Below are positions 22,801-34,800 of a stretch of DNA of 64,000 bases, in pieces. The first letter of the stretch is position 1; every line of letters starts with the position of its first letter. The notes under the pieces were generated by a model. The model was given only the letters and a program-made list of their open reading frames with translations, was not told where the DNA came from and did not search any database. Source of the DNA: Tretioscincus oriximinensis (Eukaryota; Chordata; Lepidosauria; Squamata; Gymnophthalmidae); the NCBI GenBank assembly GCA_022410635.1, contig JAJVDF010000219.1:651455-715454 (forward strand). The letters run 5' to 3'. The position numbers were made by a program, and so were the translations under genes.

Positions 22801-25800
22801 AGACACTGCCTGTCACATCCCAGCCCCAAAAGGTCCAGCCCCCCTTTGCCTCTTGAACCCCCTTCTGCTGTTCCATGTAATTAGCCGAGAGTTGGTGATA
22901 AAAGGAAAGCCCAGAGGTGAAGCCATGGCTTCGGATGCTAAACTCCCCAGGGCCCCTGCAGGGTGCCTCCTGAGCTGCAAGGGGCTTCTATTTTATCCTA
23001 AGTAGCCAACCTTATTAAGCTACAAACAGCCCTGGAAACAGACGTGAATCGAATGCATGAACCTGGCGGACTGGGGATAGGAGGCAGGGGGGAAGGCATT
23101 GTGTATTGGAAGATTGGCCTGGCTGTCTTATTCTTAGACAGGTGAGAGCTTAAGATACAAGAGCTCTGGCAGGTGATGCTGATTATTTTTTGCTTATTTA
23201 GCCTCTTAAGCACTGTCTTATGTGGGCTTGGTGGAAATATGTGCAGTTTACATGTATGTGATACTGGGAAGAAGGAAGAAAATGTGGAAAGCCTTCAGTA
23301 AATTGACAATTATTTTATATGCTGTTCCTTGACTGAGCAAAAGTACAAACACCTGCATTGAAAAGAGCACACACACATTTCTGATTGTTCCACTTTCATG
23401 CAAACACTCCAAAGGCATTTCTACCCTGACCTTGCATGAGCTGCTTTTAAGAAATATTGATCCAGGTTGAATTTTAGTCTTTCTGTGTTCTACATACATG
23501 TCATGTGATATGTTTTTACCCAATTGCAGTGAGGTAGGGGCAGCCAGGTGTGTAGAAGCCTGAAAGACTAGCTTTCGCATTTGCTGCTTCTTGGCTAGGA
23601 AATGAAATGTTTCTGCTGAGTCAATGTGAAGGGAAAGAAACATTCCTCCCAGTCACTAGATGGGAATGGTCTTCAGCAACCGTTCTCTGAAGGTAAGTGC
23701 GAAAAAGCCATATGCCTGTGCTTTTTGGATCAATGCAGAAAACATAGCAATCTTTCTTGTCATTTAGAACTCAAAAACAAGTTTGGGTTTTTTGGCACTA
23801 GGCTTTGTTCTGTGCTATTTGAGGTCTGCCCCTATTCTGAGAAACAGCCTAAAATAAAAGCTGTTGCTACCTTCCCCTCCTTTACTCAACTCACTCACTA
23901 AGGAATCTGTCTCTCACCTGGGAGATGGGGTTTCGAAGCCCTGTGTGGGACGTCAGGAGGGTTGAGCACCTTCCACTTGCCTGTAGCTCTAGCCAACCCA
24001 GCTATTCGAAAGCATGAATTGCAAGAAATTGCAACTGACTGCAAGTAGATACATGGGAACCACCATAGCTTGGTGGGGAAGATAGAATGGAAGCCTTCGG
24101 GCAAAATATATCCTTGTAAACCGCTTTGAGTCCCTTGGAAAAGTGAGAAAAGCGGGGTATAAGAACCCAGTTCTTCTTCTTCTTTATTGTTTTTCTTTAA
24201 ATGTGGACATTCCTTTCAGTGCCTGGTTCTTTTGAACTAAAAGTTAACAGCCTGAATTATTCTTTTACTAGTAGAATTAAGTCCACTGCCTTAGTGATAC
24301 AGTGGGCTCTAGTATTCTCTCTACGGCAGTGGAATTAATTCTTCTCCTCCTTCCTCCTGCTCCCTCCTTCTCTTTCCTCCTGCTCCCTCTTCATCCCTCT
24401 CTCCCCCTTCCCCTCTTCCCCTCTTCCTCCTCCCCTCCCCCTCCCCTCTTCTCTCTTCCTCCTCTCCCCTCAGGTGTTTCAGAGTAATGGAGGCTACTGC
24501 CTCGAGCCTAAGGGGGAAGGCAGGGACAGATGGTGGGGGAGAAGTGCCTGTTGCAATTGCCCCCATTGCCTATTCCTGCCTCCCTCCCTCCAAACTGGAC
24601 AGGCGGCAGTGTGTGTGTGTTTGAGTGTAGGATAGGAGAAGAGGCAGGGACAGGGTTTTGTACAACTGGGACCATTGGCCCTTGTTGGCAATCTAATCTG
24701 CAGTCGGCGGTGCTGATGCATCTCCCGCAATTGGCGCCGCCTCTGCTGCCATCTTGGGTGGCAGCAGCAACAACATTTTCCCATGCTGGACCCCGCGCTG
24801 ATTTGGAAGCTATAGCTGGTACAGACTCTGGCCAGAATGACTGGCTGCCAATTTGCTACTGAGCCCATTTCAAGATATTAACTTTGACCTATATGCACCT
24901 AAATAACTTGGGCACAAAATATCTAAAGGAGGGAGGGAACCCGAGGTACGACGTTCTCCATGGCAACCCCCAGACAATGGAACAGCCTTCCCCTTAAGGT
25001 GCATCAATCCATGTCACTGTGCACATTCAGAAAACGCTTGAAGATGCACCTCTTGAACCTGGCCTTTTGCTGAAAAAAACTGCTCTCCTTCTGCTACTTT
25101 TAGATACTGTTATTTTAATATGTTTGTTTGGCTTTTATGGTTAACCGCCCTGAGACCTTAGGGTATAGAGTGGTATAGAAATGTAAATAAAATAAATGAA
25201 TAAATAAAATAGTATCCTTCAGGCATAACATCTGAAGAAGTGCAAGGACACCAAAGCGGTCATTCCTTATTCGCACTAACTGGCAGTGTGTATTTCAGAG
25301 CAGTCATGTCCACTGCCCCATAAGAAGATAATAACATAACAGGAGCTTTGCTGGATTGGCCCAGTCTATTTAATCCAGCAGCCTATCATCATTAGTCTGC
25401 TCTTCATTTCCTGCAAGACTTTAAGAAGATGTCTACCTGCTTCTCCAACCAGAGGGCAGTACATGGGCATGCATTCTAGTAGAAATTGACATAAACAAGC
25501 GTTCCATGAATTTGTCCAAGAATATGATGTAATTCATACTTGGCCTGATTCTGTTCCTGAAAGTTACCTAAGGGTGCTGTCTACGTGCCATTTTGCATCA
25601 TCAGGGCCCTGGTTAGCATTCCAGGTTGGTTTCTGTCACTACACCCTTCTGTAAATAAATCCACATATCTTGATGCTCAGTTGAAAAAGAAAAGAAACAT
25701 CTATTTNTTTTCCAAATATTTCTTGTGCAGCTGGGCTAATGCAGGAACATGCACAGCATTATTGGAGACCATAGTATTTATTTGCAAGGAAGTTCTCAGA

Positions 25801-28800
25801 GTGCAACACTTTCTCCTAGTAAGTCAGGTTCTTGCTCAAATTGATCTGAAATGTCTCCTTTATTCTGTTCTACTTGCATTTCCTACCACCTGCATAAGAT
25901 CAAGGAGCTGTTAATTTCCCTCCTGCCTTTTATATTCCTGCTCCAAAGCCTATGGCATCTTCCCCGGCCTTTTATTGAAGATTGACCTTCTTTGACTCAA
26001 CTCTGACTTAGAACCCCTGTTTGTATTGTATTTAATTTTTGCCCTATGGCTTGGCCACAGTCTAGAAACAAAGGTTTTCTTCCTCTCGATTCTACTTCAA
26101 CAAAAGCCTATATGTTCCCTTCTCTTTCTCTCGTTCTTTTTTTAATCATTCAAGTTTTAGCTAGGAGAGTGCAGTGATTTTTTCAGTCTGCTCTTACGCC
26201 GCCATGTTAATTATTGCTGGTATGAAAAGAAGGTCAAGAAGAGGAACTCTACTAAATAGGGCAAAGTTGGCTTGGATGACTCCTAAAGTGAAGAAGACAG
26301 GAATGAACTTTGCTGGAACTTTTTTTATTTTTTTTATTTTTTTTAAAAAAATGTCTTCAAAAAGCTTCAAGATTAAAGCACCTGTATCTTCCCCCAACCT
26401 TTTCTGGTTGAATTCTCATGGATTCTAAGAGCTGAAATGGTTGGAAGGAAGCCCAGATAATTTTTTTTTATCTTAGTCACTGAACAGCTCAAAGGTTTTA
26501 AGTCCTGCCCCCATGGTGAATTGTAGACTGTATGAGAATATAGAAGAACTTGATACATAGGTGTTCAGACCATTGTTACAAAGAGGGAACCAAATAAAAC
26601 AGCTCTCTATATAGGTCAATGACCTGCTTTTTATCATCAGTAAAAAATTAAGGATGACCTTAAATCTTCCCTTGGGAGAAAAAAAAATGAAAACAGAGGA
26701 AAGTACTTTCCTAATCAAAGGAAAATGTTTGTTGCCCCAACCTTGACCTCCCCAGTATCTAACCTTAGCACAAGTCTCCCCTGTTGAAAAGCAGTGGTCG
26801 AATCTCATTTGAAACACTGGTTAATTTTTGATCCTTCCAAGTAGATGGTTTAGTTATTATAGAGACATCCAGTAGCGCTGCTGTAGTTAAGGGTCTGGCA
26901 GCATTTCCATTATAAAGCCACAATATTCAAGGGTTCAGAGTTGCCTTGGTTCTTTCAACGTCTGTGGAAGAGGGTTATGGGATTGCAGTTCAAATGCTGC
27001 CCCTTCCATCTCATTTGTATGAAATGTGATGGAAGTCAATAGAGGCGTCTTCACAGCTGGTGCATCTTGGAGATGAGCTCAAAGTGTGGCTCATTTGGAA
27101 ATGAAGAAGGATTTCCTTCCTTCTTTATAAAACAACAGGACTGTCAGGTCTCTTTTAAAAGATGTTCCATTATAAGCACATCATTGAAATCTTACCCTTA
27201 CTAGGAGTCTTTGGAAGAAAATGCAATGGAACATTTCTGCTCCTATCAAATCTTAGAACCTTCTCTCCCCTCTGGATATGCGTTAATCTAAATGTGCACA
27301 TTTTGCATATATAAAATATAAAAAAATGTGCACACTTAGATTGAAGCATATCCAGAATATGTATCCAGTTTGGATCCTCTTTCAAAGTGAGAGAGGCAAT
27401 ATTTTTAAATTGGCAAGCAGTTTTCCCTCAGCATTCTCTGACTCAGAAAACCTACTTTCGGTTTAAGATAATGTGGAAAAGAAATCACCATTCACTTTGT
27501 TATGTTCCTCCATTTTGGAAGGGGGACTTAGCGGGGGTTCGCTTTCCACGTTATTAGATGCCTTACGGAAATCAAAGGCAGCTTGGTCTGAAGTAGACAG
27601 ACACGTGTAACAGGAATCACACGGGCAACACGACTTGGATCAGGAAGTAGTCTCAGGAGGCCCACGGGTCATGGAGTCCTCCAGAATGCCCTCGTGTTCA
27701 ATCTTTTATTGACCCAAATCAGAAGGCGTGTACCAAAGATTATGATGTCAAAAAGGGGCAGGTNCAGCACACGTGGGTCAGGGCGGACCCAGGTTGTGAC
27801 ACCTGTGTGAAGTGGTTCTCTCCTCCCCAAGGAGGTGCAGCCTGGTCAGGAAACGCCAAGCATGGTATGGTGTTGGTAAACAGGATGGACCCTCTAAAGC
27901 CATTGTTTGCCCGGCCATTAGTCTAATTACTGGAACCCAGTGACTCACCCTCAGGAGAAGTAGTCTTAATGGTCCTAAATGGTTTACCTCCAGGCCACTA
28001 TCAGGCTGATGGTTTCAGCCCAGGTGCACAGCCTGGTTAAACAAAGATAGTGCCTTTGCCACAATGGGTGCCAATCAATCTATTCAGTCTGGCCAGGTTT
28101 CATGAATAAGATATGCCCTTAGGGCAGGAAGAGAGGATTTGGCCATTCCTGTTTACTCCTGGGCTGGGTTGACCAGAGATTTTTTCCAAAATTTCCCTAT
28201 AGGCCTTACTTTGGCTAGCAAGGGTCAATCCTAGTATATTTTATATTAAATATATTAATGCCAATTAATATATGTCCCATGGATAATCCCAACAGGGACT
28301 GAAGATGGATTACGATTTAGGTGTGCTGTGTAGAAATCTGCTCTGTTATGTATAATGTTTTTATATGAAATAGCATGTGTTTTATGCAGTGCTGTGTACA
28401 TATGGAATCAGTAAAAAGTAACATGAATTTTGTTACCAAAATAGAAGAAGGTTTATATTGCAGTCAAATGGCATAGCTGCTATTCATTATGGGCCATCAG
28501 TTTTTGTATGCTTGTGTGTGTGCCAGGTCTGAACAAAAAAGTTGTCAAAGTGATGTGTTATTGAACCTGTACTGTGCCATAACAAAGTGTAGGCAGNACT
28601 ATCATTGTGGACTAGGTTAGGCATGGATTCTAGTGCCCCATCCCCTCTAGATTTTCAGCAAGCTGCAAAATTTAGGATCGTTGCACAGGCTTAGCAAACT
28701 GTTTTAGGGAGATCAATATTCCACACTGCTTGCATGGGACTAGTGTCAATCCACAATAGAGGTGTTATAAAACTTTCCTAAATTAGACTGACCATATTTT

Positions 28801-31800
28801 CTGAGGCCCAAACTGGGGTAATTAATATTCATGCCAATTTGCATATTCATAAATATGCAAATAACCCACCAACATGCATTCCCTTCTGAAATTCTCTCCC
28901 GAGAAAACTGTGAAGCATGTGAGAATTTTTAAAGTGTGTGAGAATTTTTAAAGTGTGTGAGAATTTTTGGAGTGCATCAGAAATTTGCATTTTTTTATTG
29001 AGGGGAGGGTGCCTTCAGGAGCTGGCCCCGGTTGCTAGAGACCCCTAGTGGTGATGTAGTGAATTGTTTTTTTTTAAAAATAATCATTTTTTTAAGTGTG
29101 AAACTATTGTTTGAAGTGCATGAGCATTTTTATTTTTTACTGAGGGGAGGGTGCCTTCAGGAGCTAGCCCCAGGTGCCAGAGTCCCCTAGTGGTGGTGCA
29201 GTAAAAAATAATAATAAAAAATTTCCCCTCAGCAAAAACCAGGGAAATGGTGCCCCCCCTCCCCCCCCGGGAGGGCGAGGTACAAACTCCCAAACCAGGT
29301 CCCCCCCCCCCNNAAAAAAAAGGCGTCTTCCGGTCAGCCTACCTAAATTATTGGTAGAAGAACCCATTAATATTTTCTACATGTGTAATAATGCCATTCA
29401 ATGTGCATGAGCATGTAGGACAGATCTGTGTGGGACGTAGGCAGGGCTGGATTTAAGCTTTGTTTTACCCATGGGCTGTAACTTACTTATTTATTCCCCC
29501 GCTTCCCTCAGCTACTTTGGGTTTTATAATGAAAGCAATAAAAATATTAATATGTTCTTAGTTCTGCTGGTATCTATATTTTGCGTAAACACGGCATTGG
29601 ACGTAGATGAAGTGGAAATGAAGCTTGGATTCATGTCCCTTCAAAGTGACTTTGCATTGTCATAACTGAAGGGGATGTGAGCTTGCAACTATAGTTCAGA
29701 TTCGGAGGCAGATGTGGAGCTGGGTTTGATGACAGCAATGACATAAGAACATATGAAGAACCATACTGGATCAGGCCACAGCCCATCAAGTCCAGCATTC
29801 TGTGTCACACAGAGGCCCACCAGATGCACCTGGGCAGTCCGAACAGAGGAAAGCAAAATATGNNCCTGTTCATGANTCCCTGCAAATGGTATCTCAGGAG
29901 TCCAGCCTGTTGCTCCATCCCGGAGGCAACATCCAGACATCCATCCTAGTATCCATTTATACCCTTGGTGTCCATAAACCTGTCTAGTCCTGTCTTGAAA
30001 CTATCCAAGCTGTTAGCTACCACCTCCTCTTCAGGAAGTAAATGAAGCAGCTTCTTGCAACAGTATGTGAGTAGGGCTACCCATGGGCTGCATCATGTCA
30101 TGCAGAATAACGATTTTGCATTTGTTTGGGTAATACATATTGTTCCACTTTCACAGTGGATTAAGCTGCTTAATATAAACATGTATGGCTGCAGTTAATA
30201 TGTATTAACTAAAGTGTTTTTAAGGCAGGTTAGCGCAAACAAGGCCTTAGCAGAATGCAATATAGGTGTCAGAAGATACAATTAGGCAATTAAAATGAGC
30301 TGAGTCCTCTCTCCCCTTCTCTACATTTGATTCTGAAAGGCAGATCGTCCCCTGTCAAGTATCAGCATTCTGGAAAAGGGACTGCAACCAGAGCTTCAGA
30401 AGCAGAAGACCTTTGGGCATGGGTTGTCAATATATTTCTTTACACATCTGTCATAGGACTCCTCATGGCAGAAGGGCATATGCTAAGAGCTTAGCAGGCC
30501 TTCTAACAGCAATACTTTTGTGCAAAGACAAGTACAGTTCCTTACCAAGAATAGGTAGTAATTGCGTATCTATTGTGGCCCCAACCTGGTGAAAAAAACT
30601 TCATTTTTGTTCATCCATCTGTCATTGCCCCCTTGATAGTTTTTAATCTTTGTATTTAACACATTAATCAATCTAATTGTTGGGGAAAAAATCGACTGGC
30701 TGTAGGAAACAGTTGAAAATCACTTTTCATGAAACATTAAAATACAAAATGTGGCAGGAAAGAGGGAAGGGGCAAAGGTCTTGTAATTATAAACAATTAT
30801 TTACAATTCAGCCATCAACATTCATGGTTTTTTTTTTATACTTTCATCCACCAACCTATCTCCAATTGGCAAAATACTCAAAACATATCCTTCTATGCTA
30901 GTCCCGTCTTCTCACTCAACATTCCTTAAAGGAGCTGTGCTTATTGTTTCACATTCAAAATGTCCCTTCTTGGAAATGCAAAGTGCCTTTCCATTGACTC
31001 TCACAGAGGTCACTCAAGGGACACTGTAACTGATTTTGCATTGCCATAAATGTGTGAGAGTCTTTAAGAAGTGAATTGCCTGGAATGCAGAAGCCTTTCA
31101 TTACTCCAGAGATTTTGAGTGTTTGACAACAACAACAACAACAACAACAACAACTGGGTTCTTATAACCCGCTTTTCTCACCTTTCAAAGGGACTCAAAG
31201 CGGCTTACAAGGTTATATTTCCGCCCGAAGGCTTCCATTCTATCTTCCCCACCAGACTCTGGTGGCTCCCATGTATCTACTTGCAGTCAGTTGCAATTTC
31301 TTGCAATTCTTGCTTTCGAATAGCTGGGTTGGCTAGAGCTACAGGCTAGTGGAAGGTGCTCACCCCTCCCCATGTCCCACACAGGGCTTCAAAACCCCAT
31401 CTCCCAGCTGAGAGACGGATTCCTTAGCAACTGAGCTATCCGTGCCTGTAAGGGTGGAAGTATGATTCACCCACACACACATTAGACACAGATATTGTTC
31501 TGAGTTGCTGAATGATACCCAGCAAAGGCCACAACATCACAAAGCTTGCTTACTCACTCCTTACCCTAATGTGCTCTCATGGGTGCAGAGATGCAAAGGG
31601 GCTTCACCATCATCGTTCAAAAGGTTGGGATTGGCTTTGTGCTCCAATAGCAGTTTGGCACAGTCTGTGTGTCCTCCCTTGCAGGCTTCATGAAGGGCAC
31701 TCCTTCCTCCGGGGGCTGCGTTGGGGTCTGCGCGCCAGAAAAGAAGGTGGCGAAGGCAGGCAGTGTGTCCATAGCTGGCTGAGATGCAGAGAGGGTTGGT

Positions 31801-34800
31801 CAAGTCCCTCTTGTATTCCAATGTCCACAGACCTACAGTGCAGAAATTAGGAGAAGAGGGAAAGGAAAAAATAAAAGGAAAAGGCAAGAATAAGTTTGCA
31901 TCAAGGCATTTCGGATAACAGAGCACCTCTGTTATCCGTCTCTCAGCTGGGAGATGGGGTTTCGAAGCCCTGTGTGGGACGTGGGGAGGGGTGAGCACCT
32001 TCCACTAGCCTGTAGCTCTAGCCAACCCAGCTATTCGAAAGCATGAATTGCAAGAAATTGCAACTAACTGCAAGTAGATACATGGGAACCACCATAGCCT
32101 GGTGGGGAAGATAAAATGTAAGCCTTCGGGCAAAATACCCTTGTAAGCCACTTTGAGTCCCTTTGAAAGGTGAGAAAAGCGGGGTATAAGAACCCAGTTC
32201 TTCTTCTTCTTCTTCTTTTCTGAGTTATTTTGTCTCAGTGTTGAAAAGCATTGAGCAAATGATGTTAGATAAGGGGACACTTAAAGGTTCTTCAGCAGAT
32301 ATTGCAAGTTTAGTTGGATCTAACCAACGTAAGTTGGATAATTTCCTTAGTGCGTGTTCAACATTATATGCTCCTTTCGTCAGTACACGGGAGCTGTAGA
32401 ATGCCTCTTCGTAGCATTTCATAGACCCAGACTTGATTAACCTTTTCAGTGGTATGGACTTAACAAAGTCCGTGTTTGAACTGCCTTGTGAGTCCTGACA
32501 TGGTTACTTCAGAATTAAGTCCCTTTAGGATTCAAGCTCAGGCCCAGCTTTGTTTGGCTATTCAAAAAAGATACCACTCCCAGTTCTTTGATCTGTTTCT
32601 ATGATGCTTTGTGGCTTAAAATAATATTCTGGAAGTTATTTCTTTTTTTTATTAAAAACCACTGAAAATGGCGTGAATATTTCTGAACCAGGTCTTATTA
32701 GGGACTGAGAGTCAAGAGTGTGGAAGGAATTAAATTATTTTGTCTGGAAAGACTGAGGCCTGGAGCTGAAAGGTCCTATATGACCATGCCTCATTATGGG
32801 TCTTTGTATTCTGTTTCTCATGTTTGCTATGGTTCTGGAGGGTTTTCCATTGTGAATGTCATCATCCAAGTATCAAAAACCTAGTATGGTGGGAGAGCAC
32901 ATATTGAGCAGTTTCAAGTCTTTTAAGCAGCACACAAAAAATGGCCTCCAGAAGTTGTATGAAATAAGGAAGACAAAAATGTTGGTACTGATGTCCCTGT
33001 GTAGAAAGGTGGGCTGAAGCAAGTTTCTAGGTTCTTTAGGCAGTAACCATACTAAAAAATCTGTAATTAGTAAATCCCGACTCTCTTGATCTGGATTATC
33101 TGCAGCAGTCTGGATCTTTACTGAGCAGGTTGGGTGGGCATTAGAACCAAGGCAAGGTGTGCTACAATGCAATTTGATGCCTGCCCCTTCCAGCTATGCC
33201 AGTGCTCACCCAGATCTGGCCTATGTGGAGACCCACTGCTGCACGTTCTGGATCAAATAGCATTAATACAGAGGTAGTACTGATCAATGTGGTCTACCAC
33301 TACTGTAGATTGGAGAGTTTTTAGTATAGATACGATCTGAATTACTAACTACTCCCATTAGTTGGTAATCTGGACTCTTGAGCTTCTTAAACTAGATTAC
33401 TAGGGGCGTGCATAAAGGGCTGAAGATACTGATAGATACAGTATTCCTAAGTGCTCAATGTTAAAACAACANGAACACAGGCACATTGTGAAGCATTTCA
33501 GTGCCATTTTTTAGTTTCATATGAGCTGTCAAATTTGAAGTGCATGAGAATTTTTTGAAGTGCTTAAGAAATTTATATATATATTTTTTTACTGAGGGGA
33601 GGATGCCTTCAGGAGCTGACCTGGTTGCGACAGCCCCTTAGCGGTGGTGCAGTTATTTTTTNAAAAAATAAAAATCCTCTGGGAGGGCGGGGTAGATAAC
33701 CCAAAACCAGGATGCCCCCCCCCCCAAAGGAGCCATCTGGTTAGTATTATAGAAGCAGGCTATAGGCTGACCAGAGGACCCCTTTTGAGGGGGATGAGTT
33801 TGGAGTGCCTCCCAGTTTTTTCTGAGGAACATTTTTTCAAAAAAAGATTCCCCCCCCTTCCAAAAAATTGTTTTTTTAATTTTTTTTCCTCAGGAAAAAA
33901 CCGGAAGGCACCCCAAAAACGGGTTTTCAACCCCGCTCAAAAGGGGTCATCTGGTCAGCCTACTCTGGGGCTTTGACCAAAAAGGCAGTTCTGCATGTCC
34001 TTATCCTTTGCACGTCTGAGAGGAAAAAAAGTACAAGTAGGCCCTCTTCTTATATTAATATATTTAAGAACATGAAAACATAAGACAAGTCTTACTGGAC
34101 CAGACTACAACCCAATCAGACTTAGCCCCAGCCCTATATATACTAGAAATGTAAATATAGAAATGTAAATAAATAAAAATAAACATATCTTGCGTGCTTG
34201 TAGACATTCTCAAGCACTTGACATAACAATGTCCTGTAAATTTTTGTGCATGTCTTGCATGAATTTTTCAGAAATATTATTTTTTTCCTCCTAGCAATAT
34301 TAATACTAGGACATCCTTTCTATATTTCTTAATCTTAACCTTTTCATGATTGCTCACTTTTGTCCCTGTTATCAACTGAGCAGCAAAGTCCCCTCTTGGT
34401 TTTATTCCTTTTTAATGGATTGAAGCTCCAGTAATACCTTAATAATGCTCTCTAACCAATCAGATATTATTTTTTGCCATTTTGAAGAGCAGATAAGGAG
34501 AATTCAGGATGGGGAAAAATATTCTATACAGGTCACCCAGACTATTCTAGCTAGTGACTGATCATACAATAAAGAACACATTTAAAAAGGAAACTCTTGA
34601 TCAAGGATTTTTAGAAATCAGAATTCCCTTCTTGTCTGATCCTTAATGTGAACACTAATTTTCATGGATCACTGCAAGATTCGATTTCATTTTTATGTCG
34701 ATAATTTTACCATTTCTTAAGAAACTTGTTCATTACTTATAAGATAATCTGACCTGTCTTGTTTAACTCCCACTGTAGCACAGTGCAAATGTGGATGCTC

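Noticed and set aside
31119..31998. Open frames merging SINE sequence with ASB18 exon 3
   Set aside because: Read-through beyond the splice sites; only 31565-31832 is coding.
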